Shown: positions 7,714 to 13,588 of the stretch, in pieces
Layout: each line of letters begins with the position of its first letter
Position numbering within the stretch: the stretch's first letter is position 1
Source: Thioalkalivibrio sp.
GTDB taxonomy: Bacteria; Pseudomonadota; Gammaproteobacteria; Ectothiorhodospirales; Ectothiorhodospiraceae
Assembly: GCA_007120155.1 (NCBI GenBank)
Contig: SKOF01000386.1
Span: 1-13,588, forward strand
Direction of reading: 5' to 3'
Length of the DNA: 13,588 nt
Program-made: the position numbers and the translations under genes
The notes under the pieces: model-generated
Databases searched by the model: none
What the model was told of the DNA's origin: nothing
The model's input: the letters and a program-made list of their open reading frames with translations, nothing else

Positions 7714-7923
7714 ATGGATCCGGATCGGCCTACAGAACGGCGCGGTGGCGGCATTTCCGCCGTCAACCCCTGGTTGTTGAGCGGCACCGAGATCCGCCGC
7801 CTGCAGGTTGCCAGTGGCGAGGCGCCGTGTTTCGGCACGAGGACCCGGATTGACTGTGACTGCGCAGACTGTCGTCTGGCGCGACGCTGCACGGGTCGCC
7901 TGGTGGCTCACTGGAAACGCTAA
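7714..7923 (+). CDS. Small cysteine-rich protein, unknown function
   Basis: A 69-residue protein that I do not recognise. The start is fixed by a strong ribosome site, AGGAGGT seven bases before ATG; the frame is also open to an ATG at 7648, but that codon lies inside the FNR-like palindrome and has no ribosome site. No signal peptide or membrane segment is seen, so it is probably cytoplasmic. Five cysteines lie in the C-terminal half: Cys39 (EAPCFGT) and the cluster C48-x-C50-x2-C53-x5-C59 (CDCADC then RRC). This spacing could bind zinc or an iron-sulfur cluster, but that is inference. The last ten residues are basic. It is a single-gene unit between an FNR-type promoter and an intrinsic terminator, suggesting a role under low oxygen. 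Confidence 0.75.
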   Translation: MDPDRPTERRGGGISAVNPWLLSGTEIRRLQVASGEAPCFGTRTRIDCDCADCRLARRCTGRLVAHWKR

Positions 7924-7961
7924 CCTACCCCTCTTCGTCCCCCAAACCCCTATCTGGACCC

Positions 7962-7993
7962 TCCCCGGGGTAATCTCCGGGGACGCTTTTTTT
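7962..7993 (+). terminator. Intrinsic terminator of the Cys-rich protein gene
   Basis: The 7-bp stem TCCCCGG (7962-7968) and CCGGGGA (7977-7983) encloses an 8-base loop. After CGC come seven T residues at 7987-7993. It starts 39 bases beyond the stop codon, as expected for a Rho-independent terminator. Between it and the SDR stop at 8147 I see no gene or strong motif. Confidence 0.8.
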
Positions 7994-8146
7994 GTATCCG
8001 CGGCATGTGGAACGGGGCGGCGTGTCGGGGTCATAGGGCCTGTCCGGCATGGAGACGCGCAAGGTGCATCGCGCCCATCCTGCGGGAATCGTGGCAGCCG
8101 GAGCCCGTTCCGGGGCGCCGTGTCGGCTGTGCCCCGGTGCCGCCGG

Positions 8147-8998
8147 TCAACGATTCTCGCGCCGAGATACCGCGAGCAGCACCCGGTCCAGCCAGCCGGT
8201 GGACAGCAGCCGGCGCAAGGTGCCAAGCAGATACGTGGGGACGGTGACGTAGTAGCGGGCACGGGGCCGCGGGCTTTCCAGGGCATGGATGACTTTCTTC
8301 AGCACCGCTTCGGGCGGCAGGGTGAAGGGGGCGGCAGGACCTTCCCTGGTGAGACGCCGTTCGGCGGCGGCGTAGCGTTCCCGGAAGAAGCTGTGCTCCC
8401 GGTCGATGTTTCTCAGGAACGCCGCATGGGCATTTGCCCGGAAGCGGCTTTCGATGGGGCCGGGTTCCACCAGGCTTACATATACACCGCTGCCCTCGAG
8501 TTCCAGGCGCAGGGTGTCCGTCAGGCCCTCCAGTGCATGCTTGGAGCAGTTATAGGCGCCGCGAAACGGCAGCGAGACCAGACCCAGCACAGAGCTGTTC
8601 TGGATGATCCGTCCTTCACCGGCCCGGCGCATGACGGGCAGCACCCGATTGGTCAGTTCCAGCCAGCCCAGCAGGTTGGTCTCCAGCTGCGCCCGCAGCA
8701 CGTCCCGGGACAGGTCCTCCACGGCGCCCGGTTGGCCGTAGGCCCCGTTGTTGAACAACGCGTACAGCTGCCCGCTGGTGCGCTCCAGCACCTGCTCCAC
8801 GGCGGCGGCGATGCTGCCGCTGTCATCCAGATCCAGGTGCAGGGCCTCCAGGCCCTCCTGGCCCAGTCGCGCCACGTCCCCGGGGTTGCGCGCGGTGGCG
8901 AACACGCGGTGTCCCCGTGCCTTCAGCCCATGGGCCACGCAATGGCCGATGCCGGTGGAACAGCCGGTGATGAGGATGGTGCGTGGTGAAGTCGGCAT
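8147..8998 (-). CDS. Short-chain dehydrogenase/reductase (classical SDR, YbbO-like)
   Basis: This 283-residue NAD(P)-dependent oxidoreductase has a Rossmann fold. The cofactor motif TGCSTGIG is at 11-18, and NNGAYG at 83-88 stands in the NNAG position. The catalytic set Asn108, Ser136 (QNSSVLG), Tyr149 and Lys153 (YNCSK) is complete, with Ser-Tyr spacing of 13. EPGPIESRF at 178-186 matches the SDR segment after the active site. Arg37, in TARNP at the end of strand 2, favours NADP(H). The C-terminal region after about 190 is longer than in minimal SDRs and carries a hydrophobic stretch near 253-276, as in YbbO-like enzymes acting on lipids, aldehydes or steroids. The substrate is not predictable. 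The start codon lies five bases from heptamer array 3 and no Shine-Dalgarno is visible. It is downstream of the DsrE-like gene on the same strand. Confidence 0.9.
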   Translation of the reverse strand: MPTSPRTILITGCSTGIGHCVAHGLKARGHRVFATARNPGDVARLGQEGLEALHLDLDDSGSIAAAVEQVLERTSGQLYALFNNGAYGQPGAVEDLSRDVLRAQLETNLLGWLELTNRVLPVMRRAGEGRIIQNSSVLGLVSLPFRGAYNCSKHALEGLTDTLRLELEGSGVYVSLVEPGPIESRFRANAHAAFLRNIDREHSFFRERYAAAERRLTREGPAAPFTLPPEAVLKKVIHALESPRPRARYYVTVPTYLLGTLRRLLSTGWLDRVLLAVSRRENR

Positions 8999-9003
8999 GG
9001 CGC

Positions 9004-9071
9004 GTGAGGGGTGAGGGGTGAGGGGTGAGGGATGAAGGATGAAGGTGTCACGCCTCCCGCCTCCCGAACCC
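9004..9071. repeat. Heptamer array 3, fills the gap between two genes
   Basis: The left arm is four GTGAGGG units (9004-9031) and two ATGAAGG units (9032-9045). After TGTCA the right arm has CGCCTCC twice (9051-9064) and CGAACCC (9065-9071), the opposite-strand form of the unit. The array covers nearly all 73 bases between the SDR start codon (8998) and the stop codon of the DsrE-like gene (9072). Confidence 0.9.
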
Positions 9072-9449
9072 CTAATAGGTCAGCGTGACGACGTCTTCCT
9101 CGATGGCCGCTCCAAGAAACGCGGCCACACCGCGAATACCGTCCAGTTCCGGGATGCTGTTGTCCTCGGTCAGCTGGTGCGTGGCCGCCGCCCCGGCACA
9201 GGCGTAGAATTTCACACCGGCCTCGTGTGCATCCTGCATGAAGCTGTAGATGGATTTTTCCCGGTTTTCCGCGGGATACAGCCGGTCCGCGAAACCCTTG
9301 ACCAGGAGCCGGGTGGTGCGGGCCGCGAAGTGGATCTCGACCTCGAGGTCCATGGCTGCCGCCACCGCGGCCTGGAAGAAGGGTGCCCCCAGGTTGTCGG
9401 GCACCTCCATGTCCACATTCAGCAACAGGATGACGACTTTGTCGGCCAT
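9072..9449 (-). CDS. DsrE/DsrF-like family protein
   Basis: The 125-residue product has the DsrE-like alpha/beta pattern: an N-terminal strand KVVILLLNVD, helix APFFQAAVAAAMDL, strand EVEIHFAA, a helix around 66-78, and strand VKFYACAGAAATHQL holding the single cysteine Cys84. It ends in a loop and helix, IRGVAAFLGAAIEEDVVTLTY. In the family a cysteine at about this place takes part in sulfur transfer (DsrE, TusD) or is lost in homologues of unknown role. The assignment is to the fold family; involvement in sulfur oxidation is inference, since no dsr or tus partners are nearby. The frame extends 50 codons upstream, but the start at 9449 gives the natural N-terminus and has a GGGGGG purine run nearby that could act as ribosome site. 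It is divergent from fmdB and upstream of the SDR gene. Confidence 0.75.
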   Translation of the reverse strand: MADKVVILLLNVDMEVPDNLGAPFFQAAVAAAMDLEVEIHFAARTTRLLVKGFADRLYPAENREKSIYSFMQDAHEAGVKFYACAGAAATHQLTEDNSIPELDGIRGVAAFLGAAIEEDVVTLTY

Positions 9450-9454
9450 GCAGT

Positions 9455-9468
9455 GGTCCCCCCGGACC
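9455..9468 (-). promoter_or_regulatory. Small GC hairpin over the ribosome site of the DsrE-like gene
   Basis: On the minus strand GGTCC-GGGG-GGACC forms a 5-bp stem with four-base loop, ending five bases before the ATG at 9449. The G-rich loop and 3' arm contain the only candidate Shine-Dalgarno sequence, so folding could limit translation. Five base pairs can easily arise by chance. Confidence 0.3.
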
Positions 9469-9516
9469 GGGATACCTTCTGACGGTCCGGTGTGGTATTC
9501 GGGCAAACCGCCCCCA

Positions 9517-9522
9517 TATAAT
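9517..9522 (+). promoter_or_regulatory. Candidate -10 box upstream of fmdB
   Basis: A perfect TATAAT hexamer lies 38 bases before the fmdB start. The best -35 positions 17-18 bases upstream (GGTATT or TGGTAT) match the consensus poorly, so the promoter may depend on an activator or be weak. Confidence 0.4.
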
Positions 9523-9560
9523 CCAGCGACAATACTGACTGATTTGATGAGGGATTGAAA

Positions 9561-9848
9561 ATGCCCATCTACGAATACGAATGTGGCGCCTGCAGTCACC
9601 GGCTGGAGGCCATCCAGAAGCTCAGTGACGAGCCCTTGTCGGTGTGCCCCGAGTGCGGCAAACCGGCCCTGTCCAAGCTGGTGTCCGCGGCCGGCTTCCG
9701 GCTTGGGGGCAGCGGCTGGTACGAAACGGACTTCAAGAGCAAGAACAAACGCAACCTCAAGGACGGCGGGGGTGAGACGGCCAAGCCGGACACCAAGCCC
9801 AAGGAAACGAAGAAACCGGATACAGCCAAGGCGGCGGCAGCCGGCTGA
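9561..9848 (+). CDS. FmdB-family zinc ribbon protein
   Basis: This 95-residue protein starts MPIYEYECGACSH, the standard opening of the FmdB family, with CxxC pairs at Cys8/Cys11 and Cys29/Cys32 (CPEC) that should bind one zinc ion. A conserved SGWYETDF segment lies at 51-58. The rest is a low-complexity Lys/Pro/Thr/Ala tail. The family is named after a putative regulator of formamidase in Methylophilus; in most bacteria its role is unproven. A TTG two codons upstream is also in frame, but ATG at 9561 fits the family and has GAGGGA as ribosome site. The stop overlaps the next start by one base (TGATG), and the order fmdB, DUF502, aspS is common in proteobacteria. Confidence 0.9.
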   Translation: MPIYEYECGACSHRLEAIQKLSDEPLSVCPECGKPALSKLVSAAGFRLGGSGWYETDFKSKNKRNLKDGGGETAKPDTKPKETKKPDTAKAAAAG

Positions 9849-10531
9849 TGCCTCTTTCCGAACAGCGACCCCGGCTCGTCGCCCTGCGCAGGTATCTGAT
9901 TACGGGGCTGGTGGTCTGGGTGCCGCTGGTGATCACCTTCTTTGTCCTGAAGTTCCTGGTGGATCTGATGGACAACAGCCTGCTGCTGCTGCCCCCTGCC
10001 TGGCGGCCGGAGGCGTTGTTCGGATTCAAGATCCCCGGCCTGGGGGTGGTGCTGGCGGCGGTCATCGTGCTGTTGACGGGGCTTGTCACCGCCAATCTGG
10101 TGGGCCGCAAGCTCGTTGAGCTGTGGGAAGGCATCGTTCAGCACATCCCCCTGGTGCGCACCATCTATTCGGCCGTGAAGCAGGTCATGGAGACCCTGCT
10201 CGGCAATGGCGGGGATTCCTTCCGCAAGGTGCTCATGATCGAGTATCCGCGCAAGGGGTTGTGGACCCTGGCCTTTCAGACCGGCGTCGGGGTCGGGGAG
10301 ATGCAGCACCGCACCCACCGGGAAGTGCTCACCGTGTTCGTGCCCACCACGCCCAACCCCACCTCCGGCTTCATCATCCTGGTGCCCCGCGACGACGTGG
10401 TGGAGCTGGACATGACCGTGGAGGACGGCCTGAAGCTGGTCATGTCCCTGGGCGTGGTGACGCCGAAATGGCCCCCAGCGCCCAAAGCCGGGCGTAGCGG
10501 CGAAGTTGCGCCCCCCCAGTCCAAGTCGTAA
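9848..10531 (+). CDS. DUF502 family inner-membrane protein
   Basis: The 227-residue protein has two predicted membrane segments, about 15-40 (ITGLVVWVPLVITFFVLKFL) and 62-83 (IPGLGVVLAAVIVLLTGLV). A conserved soluble region follows, including IPLVRTIYSAVKQVMETL and VFVPTTPNPTSGFIILVPRDD at about 158-178. These features define the DUF502 family, present in many bacteria and in plants, whose bacterial function is not established. The C-terminus is a short Pro/Lys/Ser-rich tail. The start codon overlaps the fmdB stop, so the two are almost certainly one operon. aspS follows after a 97-base gap that holds no clear terminator. Confidence 0.88.
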   Translation: MPLSEQRPRLVALRRYLITGLVVWVPLVITFFVLKFLVDLMDNSLLLLPPAWRPEALFGFKIPGLGVVLAAVIVLLTGLVTANLVGRKLVELWEGIVQHIPLVRTIYSAVKQVMETLLGNGGDSFRKVLMIEYPRKGLWTLAFQTGVGVGEMQHRTHREVLTVFVPTTPNPTSGFIILVPRDDVVELDMTVEDGLKLVMSLGVVTPKWPPAPKAGRSGEVAPPQSKS

Positions 10532-10628
10532 CATTGCCGCCTTTTCAGGGCATTACACCGCGCGATTCCCGTTCCCCGGCGCACCCGCGCCTTTGGCGGT
10601 GCACTCATTCAACCAAGAAGGGCAAGTC

Positions 10629-12398
10629 ATGCGTAGTCATTACTGCGGGGCCGTCAACGAATCACACCTGGACCAGGAAGTGACGCTGTGCGGCTGGGTC
10701 AATCGGCGCCGGGACCACGGGGGTGTGATCTTCATCGACCTGCGCGACCGGGAGGGGCTGGTGCAGGTGGTGTTCGATCCGGACCTGCCCGAGGTGTTCG
10801 CCATCGCAGAGCGGGTGCGCAGTGAGTATGTACTCGCCGTGCGCGGCCGGGTGCGCCGCCGCCCGGAGGGTACGGTCAACCCGGACCTGCCCAGCGGCGC
10901 GGTTGAGGTGCTGGGCCAGGCGCTGACCGTACTCAACGCCGCCGAGACGCCCCCCTTCCAGCTGGACGAGGACGACGTCAACGAAGAAACGCGGCTGCGC
11001 TACCGCTACGTGGACCTGCGCCGCCCCGCCATGCAGACGCGTCTGCAGATGCGTGCGCACATCAGCCGCACCCTGCGCCGGTTCCTGGAAGACAACGGCT
11101 TTCTCGACATCGAAACCCCGATGCTCACCAAGGCAACCCCGGAAGGGGCGCGCGACTACATCGTGCCCAGCCGCACCCATCCGGGCAGCTTCTTCGCGTT
11201 GCCCCAGTCGCCGCAGCTCTTCAAGCAGCTGCTGATGATGGGTGGCCTGGACCGCTACTACCAGATCGTGCGCTGCTTCCGCGACGAGGACCTGCGTGCC
11301 GACCGCCAGCCCGAGTTCACCCAGCTGGACATCGAGACCTCGTTCATGGACGAGGAGGGCGTCATGGGGCTCATGGAGGAGATGCTGCGCGAACTGTTTG
11401 CCCAAGTGCTGGAGGTGCCCCTGCACGCCCCCTTCCCGCGCATGAGTCACGCCGAGGCCATGGCGCGCTACGGATCCGACAAGCCGGACCTGCGTATTCC
11501 CCTGGAGCTGACAGAACTGACCGACGTGATGGGCGAGGTGGATTTCAAGGTCTTCTCCGGTCCCGCACAGGATCCCGCGGGCCGTGTCGCGGCACTGAGG
11601 CTGCCCGGGGGCGGGGCGCTGTCGCGCAAGGAGATCGACGACTACACGGCCTTCGTCGGCCGTTACGGCGCCAAGGGTCTGGCATACATCAAGGTCAACG
11701 ATATCAACGCCGGCCGCGAGGGTCTGCAGTCGCCCATACTGAAGTTCCTGCCGGACACGGTGGTGGTGGAGATCCTGGACCGCACCGGCGCCCGGGACGG
11801 GGATCTCCTGTTCTTCGGTGCGGACAAGGCCCGGGTGGTCAACGAGTCCTTGGGCGCCCTGCGGGTCAGGGTAGGCCATGACCGGGGCCTGGTGGAACGC
11901 GGCTGGAAGCCCCTCTGGGTGGTGGATTTCCCCATGTTCGAGCACGACGAGAAGGAAAATCGCTGGGTGGCCCTGCATCATCCCTTTACAGCGCCCCGGG
12001 CGGAGCGTCCGGAGGATCTCACCGGCAACCCGGGTGAGATGCTGTCCCGTGCCTACGACATGGTGCTCAATGGCACCGAGGTGGGCGGCGGATCCGTGCG
12101 TATCCACACCACCGCCATGCAGCAGGCCGTGTTCGAACTGCTGGGCATCGGTGCCGAAGAGGCCGGGGAAAAGTTCGGTTTCCTGCTGGATGCGCTGAAA
12201 TACGGCTGCCCGCCCCATGCCGGCATTGCCTTTGGCCTGGACCGCCTGGTCATGCTTATGACCGGCAGCCAGTCCATCCGCGACGTGATGGCCTTTCCCA
12301 AGACCCAGACGGCGCATTGTCCGCTGACGGACGCGCCCGCGACCGTTTCCGACGCCCAGTTGCGCGAGTTGAGCATCCGCGTCAAGAAGCCCGCGTAG
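10629..12398 (+). CDS. aspS: Aspartyl-tRNA synthetase, bacterial type, probably non-discriminating
   Basis: This class IIb synthetase of 589 residues attaches Asp to tRNA-Asp. The N-terminal OB-fold anticodon-binding domain is at about 1-105. The catalytic domain carries FLDIETPML at 158-166, flipping-loop region TKATPEGARDYIVPSR at 167-182, motif 2 at 213-236 (VRCFRDEDLRADRQPEF…) and motif 3 AFGLDRLVMLM at 534-544. The bacterial GAD insertion lies between about 290 and 410. His30 (RRRDHGG) and Gly81 (RPEGTVN) match the His and Gly reported for the non-discriminating P. aeruginosa enzyme, which also charges tRNA-Asn; E. coli differs at these sites. An in-frame ATG at 10506 lies inside the DUF502 gene and is rejected; homology begins at MRSHYCGAVN. 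The ribosome site AAGGG is moderate. Confidence 0.96.
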   Translation: MRSHYCGAVNESHLDQEVTLCGWVNRRRDHGGVIFIDLRDREGLVQVVFDPDLPEVFAIAERVRSEYVLAVRGRVRRRPEGTVNPDLPSGAVEVLGQALTVLNAAETPPFQLDEDDVNEETRLRYRYVDLRRPAMQTRLQMRAHISRTLRRFLEDNGFLDIETPMLTKATPEGARDYIVPSRTHPGSFFALPQSPQLFKQLLMMGGLDRYYQIVRCFRDEDLRADRQPEFTQLDIETSFMDEEGVMGLMEEMLRELFAQVLEVPLHAPFPRMSHAEAMARYGSDKPDLRIPLELTELTDVMGEVDFKVFSGPAQDPAGRVAALRLPGGGALSRKEIDDYTAFVGRYGAKGLAYIKVNDINAGREGLQSPILKFLPDTVVVEILDRTGARDGDLLFFGADKARVVNESLGALRVRVGHDRGLVERGWKPLWVVDFPMFEHDEKENRWVALHHPFTAPRAERPEDLTGNPGEMLSRAYDMVLNGTEVGGGSVRIHTTAMQQAVFELLGIGAEEAGEKFGFLLDALKYGCPPHAGIAFGLDRLVMLMTGSQSIRDVMAFPKTQTAHCPLTDAPATVSDAQLRELSIRVKKPA

Positions 12399-12427
12399 CG
12401 GGCCGCTGTGCGGGCAGATGCCGGTGG

Positions 12428-12487
12428 CAGGAGACAGGAGACAAGCAAGAACCGGGTTCCCTTGCCTCCGGACTCTTGTATCTTGTA
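12428..12487. repeat. Heptamer array 4, different units, opposing arms
   Basis: CAGGAGA occurs twice at 12428-12441, followed by CAAGCAA. After an imperfect GC-rich middle containing GAAC-CGG-GTTC, TCTTGTA occurs twice at 12474-12487. CAAG on the left and CTTG on the right give the arms an inverted character. The period is again 7 bp, but the units differ from the GTGAGGN type of arrays 1-3. Confidence 0.6.
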
Positions 12488-12490
12488 TCC

Positions 12491-12940
12491 GTGCCTTCGT
12501 TCAAACGACCCGAATCCGTCCTGATCGTCGTCCACGCCCTGGACGGCCAGGTCCTGCTCCTGCGCCGGCGTGAGCCGCCGGATTTCTGGCAATCGGTGAC
12601 CGGCAGCCTGGAGTGGGGCGAGCTGCCCGAATCCGCGGCCCGGCGGGAGCTTTACGAGGAGACCGGGCTTGATGCCACGGGTCTCGTGGACTGCCAAGTG
12701 GCGTATCGTTTCCCGATCCATACGGTCTGGCGGCATCGCTATGCCCCGGATGTCCGCGAGAACCTGGAGCACGTGTTTCTGTTGCCGCTGCCGGCACCGG
12801 TGCCCGTGCGTCTTGAGCCGAGGGAACACACGGAATACTGCTGGTTGCCCGGGGCCGAGGCTGCCGCGCGCTGCTTCTCCTGGAGCAACGCCCGGGTGAT
12901 CCGGGAGCGTGTGCTCGGGGAGGACGCGCCCGATGCGTGA
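12491..12940 (+). CDS. nudB: Dihydroneopterin triphosphate diphosphatase (Nudix hydrolase)
   Basis: This enzyme removes pyrophosphate from dihydroneopterin triphosphate, an early step of folate synthesis. The 149-residue product contains a perfect Nudix box (Gx5Ex7REUxEExGU) at 38-60, with Gly38, Glu44, Arg52, Glu53, Glu56, Glu57 and Gly59. Surroundings match E. coli NudB closely: KRPESVLIVV near the start, DFWQSVTGSLEWGE, then HRYAPDVRENLEHVF and a late SWSN. The start is GTG at 12491, aligned with the NudB N-terminus; the longer open frame from 12317 runs through aspS and the heptamer array and is rejected. No Shine-Dalgarno is visible, because heptamer array 4 ends three bases upstream. 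It follows aspS by 92 bases, a common gene order, and overlaps the hydrolase gene by 8 bases. Confidence 0.92.
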   Translation: MPSFKRPESVLIVVHALDGQVLLLRRREPPDFWQSVTGSLEWGELPESAARRELYEETGLDATGLVDCQVAYRFPIHTVWRHRYAPDVRENLEHVFLLPLPAPVPVRLEPREHTEYCWLPGAEAAARCFSWSNARVIRERVLGEDAPDA

Positions 12941-13568
12941 GGCGGTGGTGTTTCTCCATGGTCTGTGGATGACCGGGCTTGAGATGACCCCCCTGCGCCG
13001 CCGGATTGCCGCGGAAGGCTTTCAATGCCATCAGTTCCGCTATTCGAGCCTGCTGGCCGCCCCCGAGTGGAACGCTGCCCGGCTGGATCGGTTCCTGCGT
13101 TCCGTGGATGCGGACGTGGTGCACCTGGTGGCCCACAGCCTCGGCGGGCTGGTGGTCACGCACCTGTTCGAGCGTTATCCCATGCAGCGGCCCGGGCGGG
13201 TGGTGATGCTGGGCACGCCGATCAACGGCAGCCGCACGGCCGCCTGTATGGCCCGCACGCCGTTGACCCGCTGGCTGCTCGGGCGCAGCATCAGGCGGGG
13301 CCTGCTCGGCGGTGCGCCCCGATGGAAGGCCGGCCGGGAACTGGGCATGGTGGCCGGAAACCGTGGTTTCGGTATCGGCACCCTGTTCTGTTGGGCGCTG
13401 GACACGCCCAATGACGGCACCGTGGCCCTGGCTGAAACCCGGTCGCCGGAGATCAGTGCCCATCTCGCCGTGCCTCACGGCCATTTCGGCATGCTGTGGT
13501 CGGAGGCGGTGGCGGGGGCAGTGGCGGCCTTCCTCAGGTGGGGCGATTTCACGGCCCGGTCGCCCTAA
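12933..13568 (+). CDS. Alpha/beta hydrolase, lipase/esterase-like
   Basis: The 211-residue protein is a short alpha/beta hydrolase. VVFLHGLWM at 5-13 forms the oxyanion-hole region, the nucleophile elbow AHSLGG at 67-72 gives Ser69, Asp161 lies in TPNDGTVAL, and the histidine is His182 or His184 in VPHGHFGM. MLGTPINGS at 92-100 resembles the GTP(H/N)xGS segment of PGAP1-like and triacylglycerol-lipase-like proteins. No signal peptide is visible, so it is probably cytoplasmic. The start at 12933 has a strong ribosome site (GGGGAGGA, eight bases upstream) located within nudB, and the two genes overlap by 8 bases, indicating one transcript. A GTG at 12909 is in frame but has no comparable site. 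The substrate is unknown; there is no evident folate role. Confidence 0.85.
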   Translation: MREAVVFLHGLWMTGLEMTPLRRRIAAEGFQCHQFRYSSLLAAPEWNAARLDRFLRSVDADVVHLVAHSLGGLVVTHLFERYPMQRPGRVVMLGTPINGSRTAACMARTPLTRWLLGRSIRRGLLGGAPRWKAGRELGMVAGNRGFGIGTLFCWALDTPNDGTVALAETRSPEISAHLAVPHGHFGMLWSEAVAGAVAAFLRWGDFTARSP

Positions 13569-13588
13569 GTTAGACTATGCCCCGTATG

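Noticed and set aside
7571..9071. CRISPR-like array reading of the heptamer repeats
   Set aside because: Units are 7 bp and directly joined, with no 20-40 bp repeats, unique spacers or cas genes.
10662..12317. Minus-strand open frame of 551 codons opposite aspS
   Set aside because: Antisense to a fully supported synthetase, His-rich, no domain pattern.
12501..13484. Minus-strand open frame of 327 codons opposite nudB and the hydrolase
   Set aside because: Both plus-strand genes have complete catalytic motifs and good gene order; this frame has low-complexity Pro/Arg/Ala composition.

Overview
The window is GC-rich, densely packed bacterial chromosome. Gene content and order (fmdB, a DUF502 membrane protein, aspS, nudB) point to a gammaproteobacterium. 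A DsrE-like protein and short heptamer arrays between genes suggest a purple-sulfur or sulfur-oxidising relative such as the Ectothiorhodospiraceae; that placement is inference, since no rRNA or marker phylogeny is available here.

Layout. Positions 1-157 hold no gene, only a perfect hairpin and two copies of a 13-bp repeat that may be a mobile-element end. On the minus strand come proS (prolyl-tRNA synthetase), a MIF-type tautomerase and a secreted DUF4124 protein. A divergent intergenic region carries an AT-rich palindrome over a promoter, followed on the plus strand by a two-gene efflux operon: a periplasmic adaptor and an RND permease overlapping by 4 bp. Next is a small cysteine-rich protein behind an excellent FNR-type palindrome, ending in an intrinsic terminator. 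An SDR oxidoreductase and a DsrE-like protein lie on the minus strand. The right side is a plus-strand housekeeping run: fmdB, DUF502, aspS, nudB (folate pathway) and an alpha/beta hydrolase, with tight or overlapping junctions at fmdB/DUF502 and nudB/hydrolase.

The feature least explained by ordinary genes is a set of four intergenic arrays with a strict 7-bp period (1944-2008, 7571-7612, 9004-9071, 12428-12487). Three share a GTGAGGN-type unit; the fourth uses other heptamers. Three have arms on opposite strands that face each other. Array 3 fills nearly the whole gap between two genes, and arrays 3 and 4 end 3-5 bases before start codons that lack a Shine-Dalgarno sequence.

Regulatory inferences: the efflux operon looks repressed by a dyad-binding regulator (ArsR/BigR-like is a guess), and the Cys-rich protein looks controlled by FNR/ANR. 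AspRS carries residues linked to the non-discriminating form, which would imply tRNA-dependent Asn synthesis through GatCAB. No CRISPR array, tRNA, rRNA or intact transposase was seen.
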